Source of the DNA: Rhizophagus irregularis
Taxonomy: Eukaryota > Glomeromycota > Glomeromycetes > Glomerales > Glomeraceae
Direction: 5' to 3'
Assembly (NCBI RefSeq): GCF_026210795.1
Contig: NC_089432.1
Location: 4,898,001-4,962,000, forward strand
DNA length: 64,000 nt
The position numbers and the translations under genes are program-made. Below the pieces are notes generated by a model, which had not been told where the DNA came from, did not search any database, and worked only from the letters and a program-made list of their open reading frames with translations. Below are positions 39,574 to 50,548 of this stretch, piece by piece. The stretch's first letter is position 1; each line of letters begins with the position of its first letter.

Positions 39574-40299
39574 GATATTGTCGATACTGTTAGCGCAATA
39601 TTGCGATTGAAAAGAAATAAAATCCTTTTAACTCCATAATGTCCGTATTCGTTTCATTTTCCACATCTGCTATTTCTTCTCTAGTTTCTCGATTGATTGT
39701 ACCCTTATTTCACTTTATTTTATATTGAATACCTTCGAGTAATTTTTGAATTTATGAATTGTACAATCGTACAATCGTTATTTTTGTTCGTTTCTCTCTT
39801 TTCTATCTTCTCTTTTGCATAATGCAAGGTCGCCTCGTCCTTGAAACATAAAAACATTCTATCTATTGTAATGATTTAATAAAACTATATATTTTTGTGA
39901 AAATTTTACTATTACGTTTCGAATCAGCTCTAACGTTCTTTATACTCGGCATTTTTGATCACATGTTTTATTGTTGGTGTAACCCGATCAGCAAATCAAT
40001 CAATCAATTCACTCCACTCCGCCACAATGCATATAGGCGCTGTGAAACAAAAATAGCCATTTGCTTACATGCATCACCCCCAACTTCTGGCGTTGCTATG
40101 CTCCAACATATCATTTAAAAGAGCAGTAAAAGGCATATTCTTATGCATATTCTTATGCTTCGACCCAACATATCATTATGCTCGACCCAACATATCATTT
40201 AAAAGAGCAGTAAAAGGAGCTTCGGTGACTTTTAATTGTTTACTGTATTCATATTGTATATCTTATATATCAATACGTTTTTCTCTAATAGTTTTTATA
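39574..40299. other. Upstream region of the 40300 gene
   Basis: A ~28-bp direct repeat 'aacatatcatttaaaagagc' plus 'agtaaaagg' occurs at about 40107 and 40190. No gene. The short plus frame at 39897-40118 has no support. Confidence 0.5.
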
Positions 40300-42355
40300 A
40301 TGTCATGTTTAGTAACAGCTAAGGTTGAAAAACTTTTACTAGAAGGACCTCTTGATGCTATATGTTCTGCTACCGTTATATACCAGACAATGAACAGAAA
40401 TGACTTACTTCCATATGAAGAAGTTATAAAAATAGTAGAAAGTGCGGTTAAATCATCGTTAAAAAGAATAAGAGATTTCCAACGAAAAGAAAGTGTGATG
40501 GAGGTTTTAACGGAGGTTAGTAATAATAGGCGCATTAATATTCGTTATTGTGCAAACTGATGAATTTACGGCAGTGTAATGTGTTATAGTAGTTTTGGTT
40601 GTCACTGCTGAAGGTTGGGGGATGCCGGCCCAGAAGAGCGATGTTGTTAGGAACAAATCCTTTAGATGTCGAGGGTTTCTGCTCTCCTCTAGCTGTGCGT
40701 GACTATCTTAGCTATTACATGATTGTGCACGTGCAGCAAAATTTAATATTCATAAAATTAATGTGGTCACTAACTTATATTATATCGATATTTGCTAATT
40801 AACTGTCGTAGATAAAAAGCGGATATAAAAGCATATTAGGATTAAATAAGATCAAGGTGTTGGATACGGTACAGTATTTCTTAATATATATATATATATG
40901 GATTGGAAAATCTTATCACGATCTAATCAATCATAATTTCAGAATAAGGAATCAACGCCAGATACTACGGAGGAAGAAATAAAGAAAAATATTGAGATGT
41001 TAAATGAAAAGCTTAAAGTATGTGTTTTTCTATTTTTTATAATCATACGTACCAATACTTATAAAGGTATTCTCTATATAGCATCCTTTGGGTGATGATG
41101 ATGGGCCTCTCTATAGCGCCCTTAAGAAAACAGTTGAGAATATCGTTCTTTCAGATCTTACGTGGCGAGATCCTGTAGCAAACATGGTTCTAAGCGATAA
41201 CTCGTATATAGTAACAGGATTACATCGCAAATTAAAACCAATCTTTATGGTGAGAAGCAATTTAGTGTTATTGGATGAATTGCATTCATACTCATTCTTT
41301 TTCATTATAACAACAGGAACCATGCAATAAAATGAAATGTACTCCCCCCAAATTAGTTGTAAAAAAATGTGAGGATTTCTTAGAAAATTTTGAAGTATTG
41401 TCTACTCATAAAATCGTGGAAAATGCCAAACACGATAATAAATGGAAAGAAGATGATTCTGATCTATTAAAAATAACAGGTCGAATTTTAGATGTACTGT
41501 AAGTTTTTCAATAATAACTTCATTATATAAATAGTAATTGTATGATAACATTTTCCGATATTTATTTTACCTAGTGGCGAAATATGGAGTAGTCCAATTT
41601 ATGCGACAAGTACTTCCCGTAATAAACAGAGCGAAGGAACTTATATTACCGATGTTATAGTCCCTTTACTTCGTGCAAGCCTGGCGAACCTACCAAATGG
41701 TTATATCTGTACAAGCATGTAAGTAGTCACGTGATTACTATTTTAACCATGGCTCAGATACTTAGTGTGTATTTTTATCAAATTTCAGTGCAGAACGTCA
41801 GAGTATTGCAAGCAAGATTCGAAAAAATAAAGGGATCGATGGAGAACGAATCGGTAAAAAACCCGATATTATGGGAATAATGAAGCAAGACACAAATGAT
41901 ATCGAGTTGATTTATGTTGAAAGCTCTCGCATTACATGTAGCGAAAAAAAAAAGATGATTATGATGTAAAATTGTGGAGAGAAATGATAGACGGGACAAG
42001 TGCTATAAACGCATTATGTAGACCGGTCGGTAATGAATTTGGAGTTGTTGGTATTCAAATTGCTGGTTTAGATATGCGATTAAATGTTTTGGTAAAGGAT
42101 CTAGGTGGTATACCGCGATATTTCCATCTTGATCATGCTGAAATCCCAATATCGCCACATTTAACAAACACTAAATCCCTTATACGTGTTTTATTGAACC
42201 TAAGGAACGTTATGATTGTAAATAAAAGTTTAATAACGCAGGCGTTATTAGAAAACCCACCTCGTAATACTAGTCAAAGTACTACTGTCAGTACACCAGA
42301 TAATTCCATGTATTATAATAGTAATTCCGTGTATTATAATAGTAATAATAACTAG
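40300..42355 (+). pseudogene. Six-exon orphan-family protein, frameshift at an A10 run
   Basis: Exons 40300-40515, 40943-41017, 41082-41249, 41317-41498, 41575-41718 and 41789-42355, with agreeing phases and GT-AG introns. It starts MSCLVTAKVEKLLLEGPLDA. Later conserved-looking blocks are ITGRILDVLG, GTYITDVIVPLLRASLANLP, KKPDIMGIMKQ, IELIYVESSR, KLWREMIDGTSAINALCRP, FGVVGIQIAGLDMRLNVLV and IPRYFHL. I recognise this as a multigene family of these fungi with no known function. The PDIMG...IELIYVESSR spacing loosely recalls PD-(D/E)xK nuclease folds, a weak inference. In exon 6 ten A residues at 41944-41953 put the following DDYDVKLWREM one base out of frame. One more or two fewer A would restore it, so this may be a sequencing slip or a true lesion. 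Confidence 0.75.
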
Positions 42356-42935
42356 TATTAAACCTTAATTAATAAATGAAAATCACATTACATACAATGC
42401 TGGTATATATGAAATGAGTAAAAAAGTCTCAATAAACTTCCTTTTAGGTTTTTTTTTTCGTTTTATTTCTTTTAGAATAAAATACACTAAGCCATCGTGT
42501 CCTGATGTCGAATGTTTGATTGACGTCGAATCAACGCTCGTCCGATGTCATCTCGATTCGCATAATGTTTGTGTGACGTCAAATAGACACCTGTTCGATG
42601 TCATTTCGATGTTTACTTAATGTACACAAGGCGGGAAAAATAAACATTTTTCGACATTAACTTAATATTGAAACAATGTAAGTGCGATGTTATTATTCGA
42701 TGTCTATTCGTTTACTAATCGTAGTTATTCGATGTCGAATCGATATCACTACGATTAGTAAACGAATAGACATCGAATCAACGTATTTAAGTTCAACTTA
42801 AAGATGTCGAATCGATTTTCATCACGACATCATGGTGACGTCTGATCAATATAGAATCGACATTGATTTTATATCGACCGTAACTCTAACTGAAATTTCT
42901 GTAAAGTAATTTACTAAGGTTTTAATTTAAAGATT
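42356..42935. other. Gene-free stretch rich in 'gatgtcgaatcgat' motifs
   Basis: From about 42505 to 42870, variants of 'cgatgtc' and 'gacatcg' or 'gacgtcgaatc' recur on both strands. The region contains the inverted repeat given separately. Confidence 0.6.
42695..42778. repeat. Perfect 30-bp inverted repeat, 24-base loop
   Basis: Arms 42695-42724 and 42749-42778 are exact reverse complements (attcgatgtctattcg... and ...cgaatagacatcgaat). The loop itself contains 'attcgatgtcgaat'. It is probably the core of a small fold-back element. Confidence 0.92.
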
Positions 42936-43750
42936 AAGCGGTATCAAGAAAAATTCGCGCGAACTTTTCTTGCCATTGTTCAAAGTATATCATTGTTTTT
43001 TTTAAAGCAATTGATTAAACAATGGCAAGAAAAGTTCGCACGAACTTTTCTTGCCATTGTTCAAAGTAGCATTTTTTTTTTTAAAGCAATTGATTAAACA
43101 ATGGCAAGAAAAATTCGCGCGAACTTTTCTTGCTATTGTTCGAAGCATACCATTGTTTTTTTTTAAAGCAATTGATTAAACAATGGCAAGAAAAATTCGC
43201 TCGAACTTTTCTTGCTATTGTTCGAAGCATACCATTGTTTTTTTTTAAAGCAATCGATTAAACAATGACAAGAAAAATTCGCGCGAACTTTTCTTGCTAT
43301 TGTTCAAAGTATATCATTGTTTTTTTAAAGCAATTGATTAAACAATGGCAAGAAAAATTCGCTCGAACTTTTCTTGCTATTGTTCGAAGCATACCATTGT
43401 TTTTTTTAAAGCAATTGATTAAACAATAGCAAGTAAAATTCGCGCGAACTTTTCTTGCTATTATTCGAAGTATATCATTGTTTATTTAAAGCAATCGATT
43501 AAACAATGGCAAGAAAAATTCGCTCGAACTTTTCTTCTTGCTATTATTCAAAGTATACCATTGTTTTTTTTTTTTAAAGCAATTGATTAAACAATGGCAA
43601 GAAAAATTCGCGCGAACTTTTCTTGGATTGTTCAAAGTATACCATTGTTTTTTTCAAAGCAATCGATTAAACAATGACAAGAAAAGTTCGCGAATTTTCT
43701 TGATACTGCTTAAAAATTAAAAAAATTAAGCAGTACCAAGGAAAATTCGC
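42936..43750. repeat. Palindromic hairpin array 3 (about 10 units)
   Basis: The same unit as arrays 1 and 2. The first hairpin has left arm 'ttaagcggtatcaag' and right arm 'cttgccattgtt'. The last (43670-43712) has left arm 'aacaatgacaag' and right arm 'cttgatactgctta'. The outer arms of the whole array therefore match each other and not the inner unit. A further hairpin 'ttaagcagtaccaag...cttgtcattgtt' follows at about 43726-43772. Confidence 0.93.
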
Positions 43751-43774
43751 GAACTTTTCTTGTCATTGTTTAAT

Positions 43775-44829
43775 TTATCGATCATGCTTTCAACTATACA
43801 GTTAAAAAGTTAAACTGTTAAAGTTGAGCGGTATCTTAACAATCGTAATTATCGGACTTAGAACTTTTTAATCATATTTCTGATCAAATTATGCACATTT
43901 GTGGTTATTGTATAGATTATTGTATAGGACTATAGGCTATTTACCGTCTTTTTCCGGGTTAATTAAATCTATAATGTAAGAACAAAATTATTGGCTGATC
44001 AGTGTTGATTACCACGTGAAAATTAGCCAATAGATGATTGCAGATCATTTGTTTTTGTAACGTGAATAATATAAGTTTGAAAAATACAAACTTTTTCTTT
44101 TATTTTGTTTTTACTTTTTTACTCAAGTTATTATTATCTCAGATATTACATTTATTTGTTTCTTTTTATCATTGCTTTTTTACTCAAGTTATTATTATTT
44201 CAGATATTACATTTATTTGTTTTATTTTTATTATTTAAGAAGAATTGTGAAGTTATAATAGTTTTTTATATTGGTTAACTTTCAGTTATTACTAATTATT
44301 TATTTTGACTTCTTGAACTTTTCTAATATAGACATGTTTATATACTTAATAAAGTAGGTACAGTCATTTATTTTCTTTTCTTTTTTTTGTCTTTATTTAT
44401 CCTTTTCTTTTATTACTACTAGTTTTGTCTTCTTTTAATCATTACTAATTTTATTTTACTAATTTTATCTTTTTATTACTACTAATTGTATCTCCTTTTT
44501 ATTGCTACTAATTTTATCGCTACTAATCTAATCTTTAATAATTTCATTCTTTTGTTACTACTAATTCATCTTTAATTACTACTAACTACATCTTTTTATT
44601 ACTACTAATTTCATCTTTTATTAATTTTTTATTACTACTAATTTTATTTTTTTATCTTTTTTATCACTATTAAAATTGTACCTTCTAACTTTTCTATATC
44701 TGATTATAGTATTTTTAATTTAATAATAAAATTTAATAATTATAAGGACAAATTTTCATGTTAAATATATAAATATTATATATAAAAATACCGTAGTAAT
44801 AATACTTGCAAATATGATAAAATATGCGT
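43775..44829. repeat. Simple-repeat-rich gene-free stretch
   Basis: A ~63-bp direct repeat with 'actcaagttattattat' and 'tcagatattacatttatttg' lies at 44118 and 44181. From 44400 to 44690 a loose repeat 'tttttattactactaatttt' dominates. No gene. Confidence 0.6.
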
Positions 44830-45590
44830 ATATTATGCTGTTAGCAAATAACCACCAGTATAAAACATACGTTGTACACTGAGACATAATACTGTTCGCA
44901 AATAACCACCAGTGTAAAACATACGTTATTCGCAAATAACAACAAGTATAAAACATACGTTATAAACTGAGGCATCATGCTGTTCGCAAATAACCACCAG
45001 TATGAAACATACGTTATAAGCTGAGGTATAATACTGTTCGCAAATAATAACAAGTATAAAACATACGCTATAAACTGAGGCATCATGCTGTTCGCAAATA
45101 ACCACCAGTGTAAAACATACGTTATTCGCAAATAACAACAAGTATAAAACATACGTTATAAACTGAGGCATCATGCTGTTCGCAAATAATAACAAGTATA
45201 AAACATACGCTATAAACTGAGGCATCATGCTGTTCGTAAATAACCACCAGTATAAAACATACGTTATAAGCTGAGGTATAATACTGTTCGCAAATAATAA
45301 CAAGTATAAAACATACGCTATAAACTGAGGCATCATGCTGTTCGCAAATAACAACAAGTATAAAACGTACGTTATAAACTGAGGCATAATACTGTTCGCA
45401 AATAACCACCAGTGTAAAACATACGCTATAAACTGAGGCATCATGCTGTTCGCAAATAACCACCAGTATAAAACATACGTTATAAGCTGAGGTATAATAC
45501 TGTTCGCAAATAACAACAAGTATAAAACGTACGTTATAAACTGGAATACCATGCTGTTCGCAAATAATCACATACGTTATAAACCGAGAT
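44830..45590. repeat. 54-bp tandem array (about 14 units)
   Basis: The unit contains 'ctgttcgcaaataaccacca', 'gtataaaacatacgttataa' and 'actgaggcat', with two main variant types (accacca or acaacaa; ataata or catcatg) in mixed order, and a few shortened units. Because 54 is divisible by three, long minus-strand frames appear (44926-45552, 45122-45571), repeating ITYVLYLLLFANS-like text. I read these as repeat artefacts. The array runs into the right end of a CCCTATAA-type element at 45784. Confidence 0.9.
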
Positions 45591-45785
45591 ATAATACTGT
45601 ATATAAGTATAAAGTATACAAATCTTCACTATTTAAAAATACCGTGTATATAATACGGTGTGCAAAATACCGAATGTATATCGTATGTGAAAATACTGTT
45701 AAAATACTTTAATGATACTGTAATGATACTGTTCGCAAAATACGGTAATACCGTATGTTAACAGTATCCATATTTTTTATAGGGT

Positions 45786-46643
45786 TGAAATAATTCATGA
45801 ATTAAAACGTATCAAATTTTTATTGGATCCGAAAATTCAATTTATTATAATAATAAAGGTGATATCTCGGAAGAAATTAGTATGTCTGAAGAAAGTTCAA
45901 ATTATGATGATAATATAAGTATTTCGGTTCTCTCACAAAAAATTTGGGAGAAATAAAATTTATACATGTCATACAGACGGCGAATCTTTTTAATATTATT
46001 GAACAACTTTGAGAATTTTTGAACTTTGTAATTGCACTTATTTGCTAATCCAAGTAATTTCAGATTTTATTAATTTAACAGGATAAAAATATGTTTTTAT
46101 AGTTTTTAATATGATATTAAATGATAATAATTTATAAGGAATTTTTTTACCAAAACTTGAAATTCTTTCTTTACTAAATTTTAGAGAGAAGAATTTAATA
46201 TTTATTGCAAAATTACTAATAGAAACCACAAAAGAATTATTAATATTCGTTCTCATACAAACAATGCAACAGTTGAAGTTATAACAAAACCTTAGAATTT
46301 TTCTCAAAAATAACATTTATTAAATTCATATTAAATCAAGTTATATTTTTTAAATGATATAAAAATAAACTTTGTAATGATACTTTTGATAAATTAAAAC
46401 ATTCTTATTTTCATCTTAAAACAACATATTTTAATAATGGCTGTGATCAGGATTATTTATTCAATTTCAACATTACGATACTTTTAAAATTCTTTTTACA
46501 GTACGACATTTGATGATAATTTTAATGATGATGTCATGATAAATACTATGCATGAAATTACTGCGTACTGCGTACCATGGCTGATTGACTTTTTTGTTTG
46601 TTCTGAGGTAGTACTAAATGCCTGTATGACTAACATCGGAGAA
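45786..46643. other. Gene-free stretch
   Basis: A small plus frame reading GDISEEISMSEESSNYDDN (about 45850-45950) could be an exon relic, but no partner is seen. The minus frame at 46038-46316 lacks any recognisable feature. Confidence 0.35.
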
Positions 46644-47351
46644 TAGTGCTTCGATCCAGATGAAATCCGTCATCCGGATTACACAAAAAAAAAATCCAGA
46701 TTATATCCAGTTTGATCCGGATTGAAATCCGGGTCAGAAATCCAGGTGAAATCCGGAATCCGGATCAGATTTCATATATAAAATTTTTTAGATTGCATAT
46801 GACAATCCATATTAAAGATAATGGTACTTATTAATACAATTTGGTAGGTTTTTTTTAATTTTTGTAGCCTTTTTTCTGATTTGATTATTGAATTTGAATT
46901 AGCTTATTTTATCGTAATTCGGGCTGGCACTATTAATTTGGCCTGAGTTACAAATTTTGATAAAATCAGGCTTAAAAAACAATATCGCGTCTTAAATTAT
47001 GATTTTACTTAATAAGATTAATAAAAATGTAAAAATAATTTTCACTTTAATTATATTAAATAAATTAATAATAAATAAATAATTTTTTACTAATCATCAA
47101 TTTATCATTGTTCATGACAAAATTTATATATTACAAAATTATTTATCAGTTGCGAAACTAATAGACTATTTATTTATTACAAAATCTATAAAAAATATTA
47201 GAAAAAAATTTTTTTTTCTATCCGGATTCCGGATGAATCCGGATATTTTTCATCCGGATCAAAATCCGGATCAAAACCGGATATCCAGATGAAAAAAAAT
47301 CCGGATTCATCCAGATTCATCCGGATGGACTAGAAACGGATCAAAGCACTA
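46644..47351. mobile_element. Non-autonomous hAT element, 708 bp
   Basis: Ends TAGTGCTTCGATCC and its inverse GGATCAAAGCACTA are flanked by a perfect 8-bp duplication TCGGAGAA (46636-46643 and 47352-47359), the size made by hAT transposases. Subterminal 'atccggat' motifs cluster at both ends. The interior is AT-rich and non-coding. Confidence 0.88.
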
Positions 47352-47466
47352 TCGGAGAAAAAATATATAAAATAGGCGTACAAGTTACACTTTAACGATT
47401 TTTTTTTACTTTCCATTTTTTTAAACTTCACTGTTAACATTATTCAATACATTCAATAATATCAAT

Positions 47467-47616
47467 ATGCAAGATACAAATGAATGGGTTAATTGGATTG
47501 AGGAATCAGTAGATAAAGAATTTTCTAAATCATTTGAATATAAAGAATTTAATAATATTCAACATATTGGTACCGGAGGTTTTGGAAATGTATTTCGTGC
47601 AAAATTGGAAAAATAA
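47467..47616 (+). pseudogene. Kinase first-exon fragment with glycine loop
   Basis: 49 codons starting MQDTNEWVNWIEESVDKEFS and including IGTGGFGNVF, the ATP-binding glycine loop, before TAA. It closely parallels the first exon of the kinase-Sel1 gene at 55696. The continuing exons are not on this strand but lie just beyond in opposite orientation. Confidence 0.75.
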
Positions 47617-47703
47617 TAAAAAAAAAATAATTAATAAAATGAACTTTGTGAAATCTTGCAATCAAAAGAATATTATATTTATTAAGGTGACTTTTATAAA
47701 TAC

Positions 47704-47950
47704 CTGACCCAATTTTTGTTATTCCATAGCAACGAATAATATTATCATGAAAATCAACTTCGCGTTGAATTTTTAACTGAATAAAATATAAAATATTTGA
47801 AATAAATATATTTGATAAAATTTTATAGACGAAAAAAAATGTATTATATATTAAAATACCTCACGAATGATTTCTTTCATGATGATGTTATCAAGATTAA
47901 AAAAAGATTTTAACGCAAATTGCTTTTCTGAATATTTCGTAAAATATTCT
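47704..47950 (-). pseudogene. Kinase exon fragments, inverted relative to 47467
   Basis: The minus strand reads KYSEKQFALKSFFNLDNI then MKEIIRE before a GT donor (~47859). A second exon from 47776 reads LKIQREVDFHDNIIRCYGIT. These are the segments that should directly follow the glycine loop (catalytic Lys in ALKSFF). Compared with 55696-53390 the order is normal, but the strand is flipped against the fragment at 47467, which marks a local inversion. Confidence 0.7.
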
Positions 47951-49052
47951 ACCAATAGTAGTTAAAAAAAGTTCATCAATATTAATTGCTTCATGGAAGA
48001 ATATCATGATTTTTATAGAAACCCAATAATATTTGAACAATATCATCAAAATCATTTTGATATTTTTGTTATCTGTTATTTTAAGGTTTAGATATTTATT
48101 AAGGTGTCAATTATGTTATTATAACAAGAAAGTTATTCAACTTAATTGGTTGTTTAACATACCCACCCCCTTTAAATAATCTAAATTTTGATAAACAATT
48201 CACTTTTAATCAAAGGTTAAAAATTTTCAAATTTCTCAAAATTCCAAAATTTTATTGTTTGCTTATTGTAAATCTTACTCTCTCAAACTTTTCAGAAAAA
48301 TAATTAAGTTAAAACATTCTAATAAAACAATATCAAAATGATGATATTTCAGGAAATAAATATAACTTATGTCATGTTTTCATATCAAATAAATTATTTT
48401 CTTTTTCCCACAAATTTCATATAAGTCCTATTATTTCTGCACATTTATTTTTCTATAACCTTTTATTTTTTTTTCAAACAAAAAAAAAATTAATAATACC
48501 TTGTTTTTTTTATAAAAAATATTTTAACTAAAATTTCTACATTAAAAACAAACATAACTTATACAATATCTACTCTTAACAAATAATCATATTTGTATTT
48601 ATGGTTTTAATATACCATTTGTTGGTCATATTACTCATATATAATATATTTGTCTTTAAACTTTAAACCAACCCCATTATTATCACCAACATTTACAGCC
48701 TTGGCAAATTAAAAATGCTGTAATCAAGTGGCCACACGAATGATTTCTACTCATTTACTTAATTGTTACTTTCTAAAGTATTGGATTAATATTCATTCAT
48801 ATCAGATCTTTGGCCTTATATTGTTCTTAATAATGTGAATGAAGCAAGCCTATCTATTCTTTTAGATCTTATCAATCATCACAGAGAGATAAAATAAAAG
48901 ATCATTCAAACAATTTTACATTTGAAGACTGCTTGTGATCCACTATCACTTCAGTTCAGGACATGGCATTGAGAAAAGAATTTTGGGATTTATATGGATT
49001 CAAGAAATCAGGAGGTGTACTTCTCTTTTTAGAAATGAATTTCATTTAATGT
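47951..49052. other. AT-rich gene-free stretch
   Basis: No repeat array or ORF that I can support. 48820-49015 has somewhat more complex sequence, but no recognisable coding frame. Confidence 0.35.
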
Positions 49053-49060
49053 CAAAGAAA

Positions 49061-50288
49061 TAGTGTTTTGATCCGTTGCCGGGTTCAACCGGATAAACCC
49101 GGATAATTTTTTTTTTTAGGTATCCGGATAATTACGGTTTTTACCCGGATAAATATCCGGATAAAAAATGGTCGGATTGACCCGGAATCCGGATAAAAAA
49201 TAAAAAAAAATTTTAAAAAAATTTAAATCATAACATTTCATATATTTTCAGATGAGTTAAAATATTATATATGATTACTTTAAATATTTTTTTTTATTGT
49301 TTTAATTATTCGTTAACCACAAGGAAAAATTTTAAGTTATGTCACAAGATTTGTCACATAATTTGAATTTAATATATTAAATTTGTGGCATTTATTATTG
49401 ATTTGTTTTCAGATATAATGTGTTCTGTGGGTGGTGTTATTCCATGCTTAACAACAGATCCATCATATTTATAACTTTTTGTACATTTTCTCCATTATCT
49501 GATATAAACTGACAATATGCACGTATTTCTCCATTTTCACTTTGTTTTCTAACAAAATATTCCCATACCCAACTCACTTTTGTTTGTGGTTTAGTCATTG
49601 TAGTAGTTAGTTTAAAGGGATTTGGATTATTTGATATTTGACTTGTTAATTCAAGTACAGTTAACTTATTTTACTAGCACTTATCATCCTTTATTTTCCA
49701 AGTGTCCTAGATAATTTTTTAGGTCATCCTCTTTTTAGTATTAGAGCAATTTCTGTAACTTCATCACTGGACTCTTCATTTTCACTTAGAGTAATATAAT
49801 CTTGAACGTTACTGTTTTCCATAATTTTATGAATTATTTTCCACTATTCAAAAATATGTTTCAAGTGAAATTACAAAAAAATCCAAGAAAATGATTACAG
49901 TATTTATTTATTTTGGTTAGGGCTTAGGACTACATTAACTAACTGTACTTAAATTTATAAATAAAAAAATAAACGCTATAAATAAATTTTTATATCAATC
50001 CCACGAAATTTAATTGTCATAAATTTAATAAATGCCACGAATTTAGTAGTTAATTAAATGCCATATATTTAATTAATTAAATGCCACATTAAATTAAATG
50101 AATGCCACGAATTTTATTTATTAAAAATAAAAATGATCTACAGTAAAAAAAATTTATATAATTTTATCCGGATTTCGGTTTCTACCCGGATATATCCGGA
50201 TTTTTATCCGAGTCGGATAATCCGGATAGAAACTGGATATTTTTTTTAATTTATCCGGATGACGGTTTCTGCCCGGATCGAAACACTA
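49061..50288. mobile_element. Defective hAT element, 1228 bp
   Basis: Ends TAGTGTTTTGATCCG and CGGATCGAAACACTA are flanked by a perfect 8-bp duplication CAAAGAAA (49053-49060 and 50289-50296). Subterminal 'ccggat' repeats are dense. It carries a fragment of a transposase start on the minus strand, so it is an internal-deletion derivative. It is related to the element at 46644 by its TIR (TAGTGYTTYGATCC). Confidence 0.88.
49330..49822 (-). pseudogene. hAT transposase N-terminus: AT-hook and BED finger relic
   Basis: From ATG at 49822 it reads MENSNVQDYITLSENEESSD, then KRG-stop-PKKL. The stop (minus strand of 49724-49726) sits where an AT-hook KRGRPKK would have Arg, so CGA to TGA fits. After further breaks, SWVWEYFVRKQSENGEIRAY and, in another frame, YDGSVVKHGI match the two halves of a BED zinc finger, the DNA-binding domain of hAT transposases. 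The catalytic part is deleted. Confidence 0.65.
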
Positions 50289-50323
50289 CAAAGAAATAAT
50301 AATAAAATAATTAAAGGAGAAAA

Positions 50324-50548
50324 ATGATATGTTTTTTTATCTCTGATGGGGTGACTTTAAATTGCACACATGGATTTCCAGACAGAAGAAACATTCGAGC
50401 AGCATTAATATTAATTTTGTGCAATATCCCTGCTGCAAGGAAAATATGCGGACATATTTCAGCAGTATTTCAGCCTTGGTTTCTTGTCATTGGTGTTGTA
50501 CAAAAGTATTTCAACATTAATGAAATTAATGAATCTTATATACTATAG
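50324..50548 (+). pseudogene. tnp2-type transposase fragment
   Basis: The frame includes RRNIRAALILILCNIPAARK followed by ICGHISA. This matches the segment of tnp2/Plavaka transposases around 'R-ALI-VCDLPA-RK--GFLGHSA'. Only ~55 codons are similar and no neighbouring exons were found. Confidence 0.6.

Noticed and set aside
40069-40299. N-terminal extension of the 40300 gene (frame open from 40069)
   Set aside because: The extension covers a promoter direct repeat and has no protein-like character; the ATG at 40300 starts a sequence that looks conserved.
44926-45571. Minus-strand repeat proteins of 149-208 aa
   Set aside because: Artefact of a 54-bp tandem array; open in more than one register.
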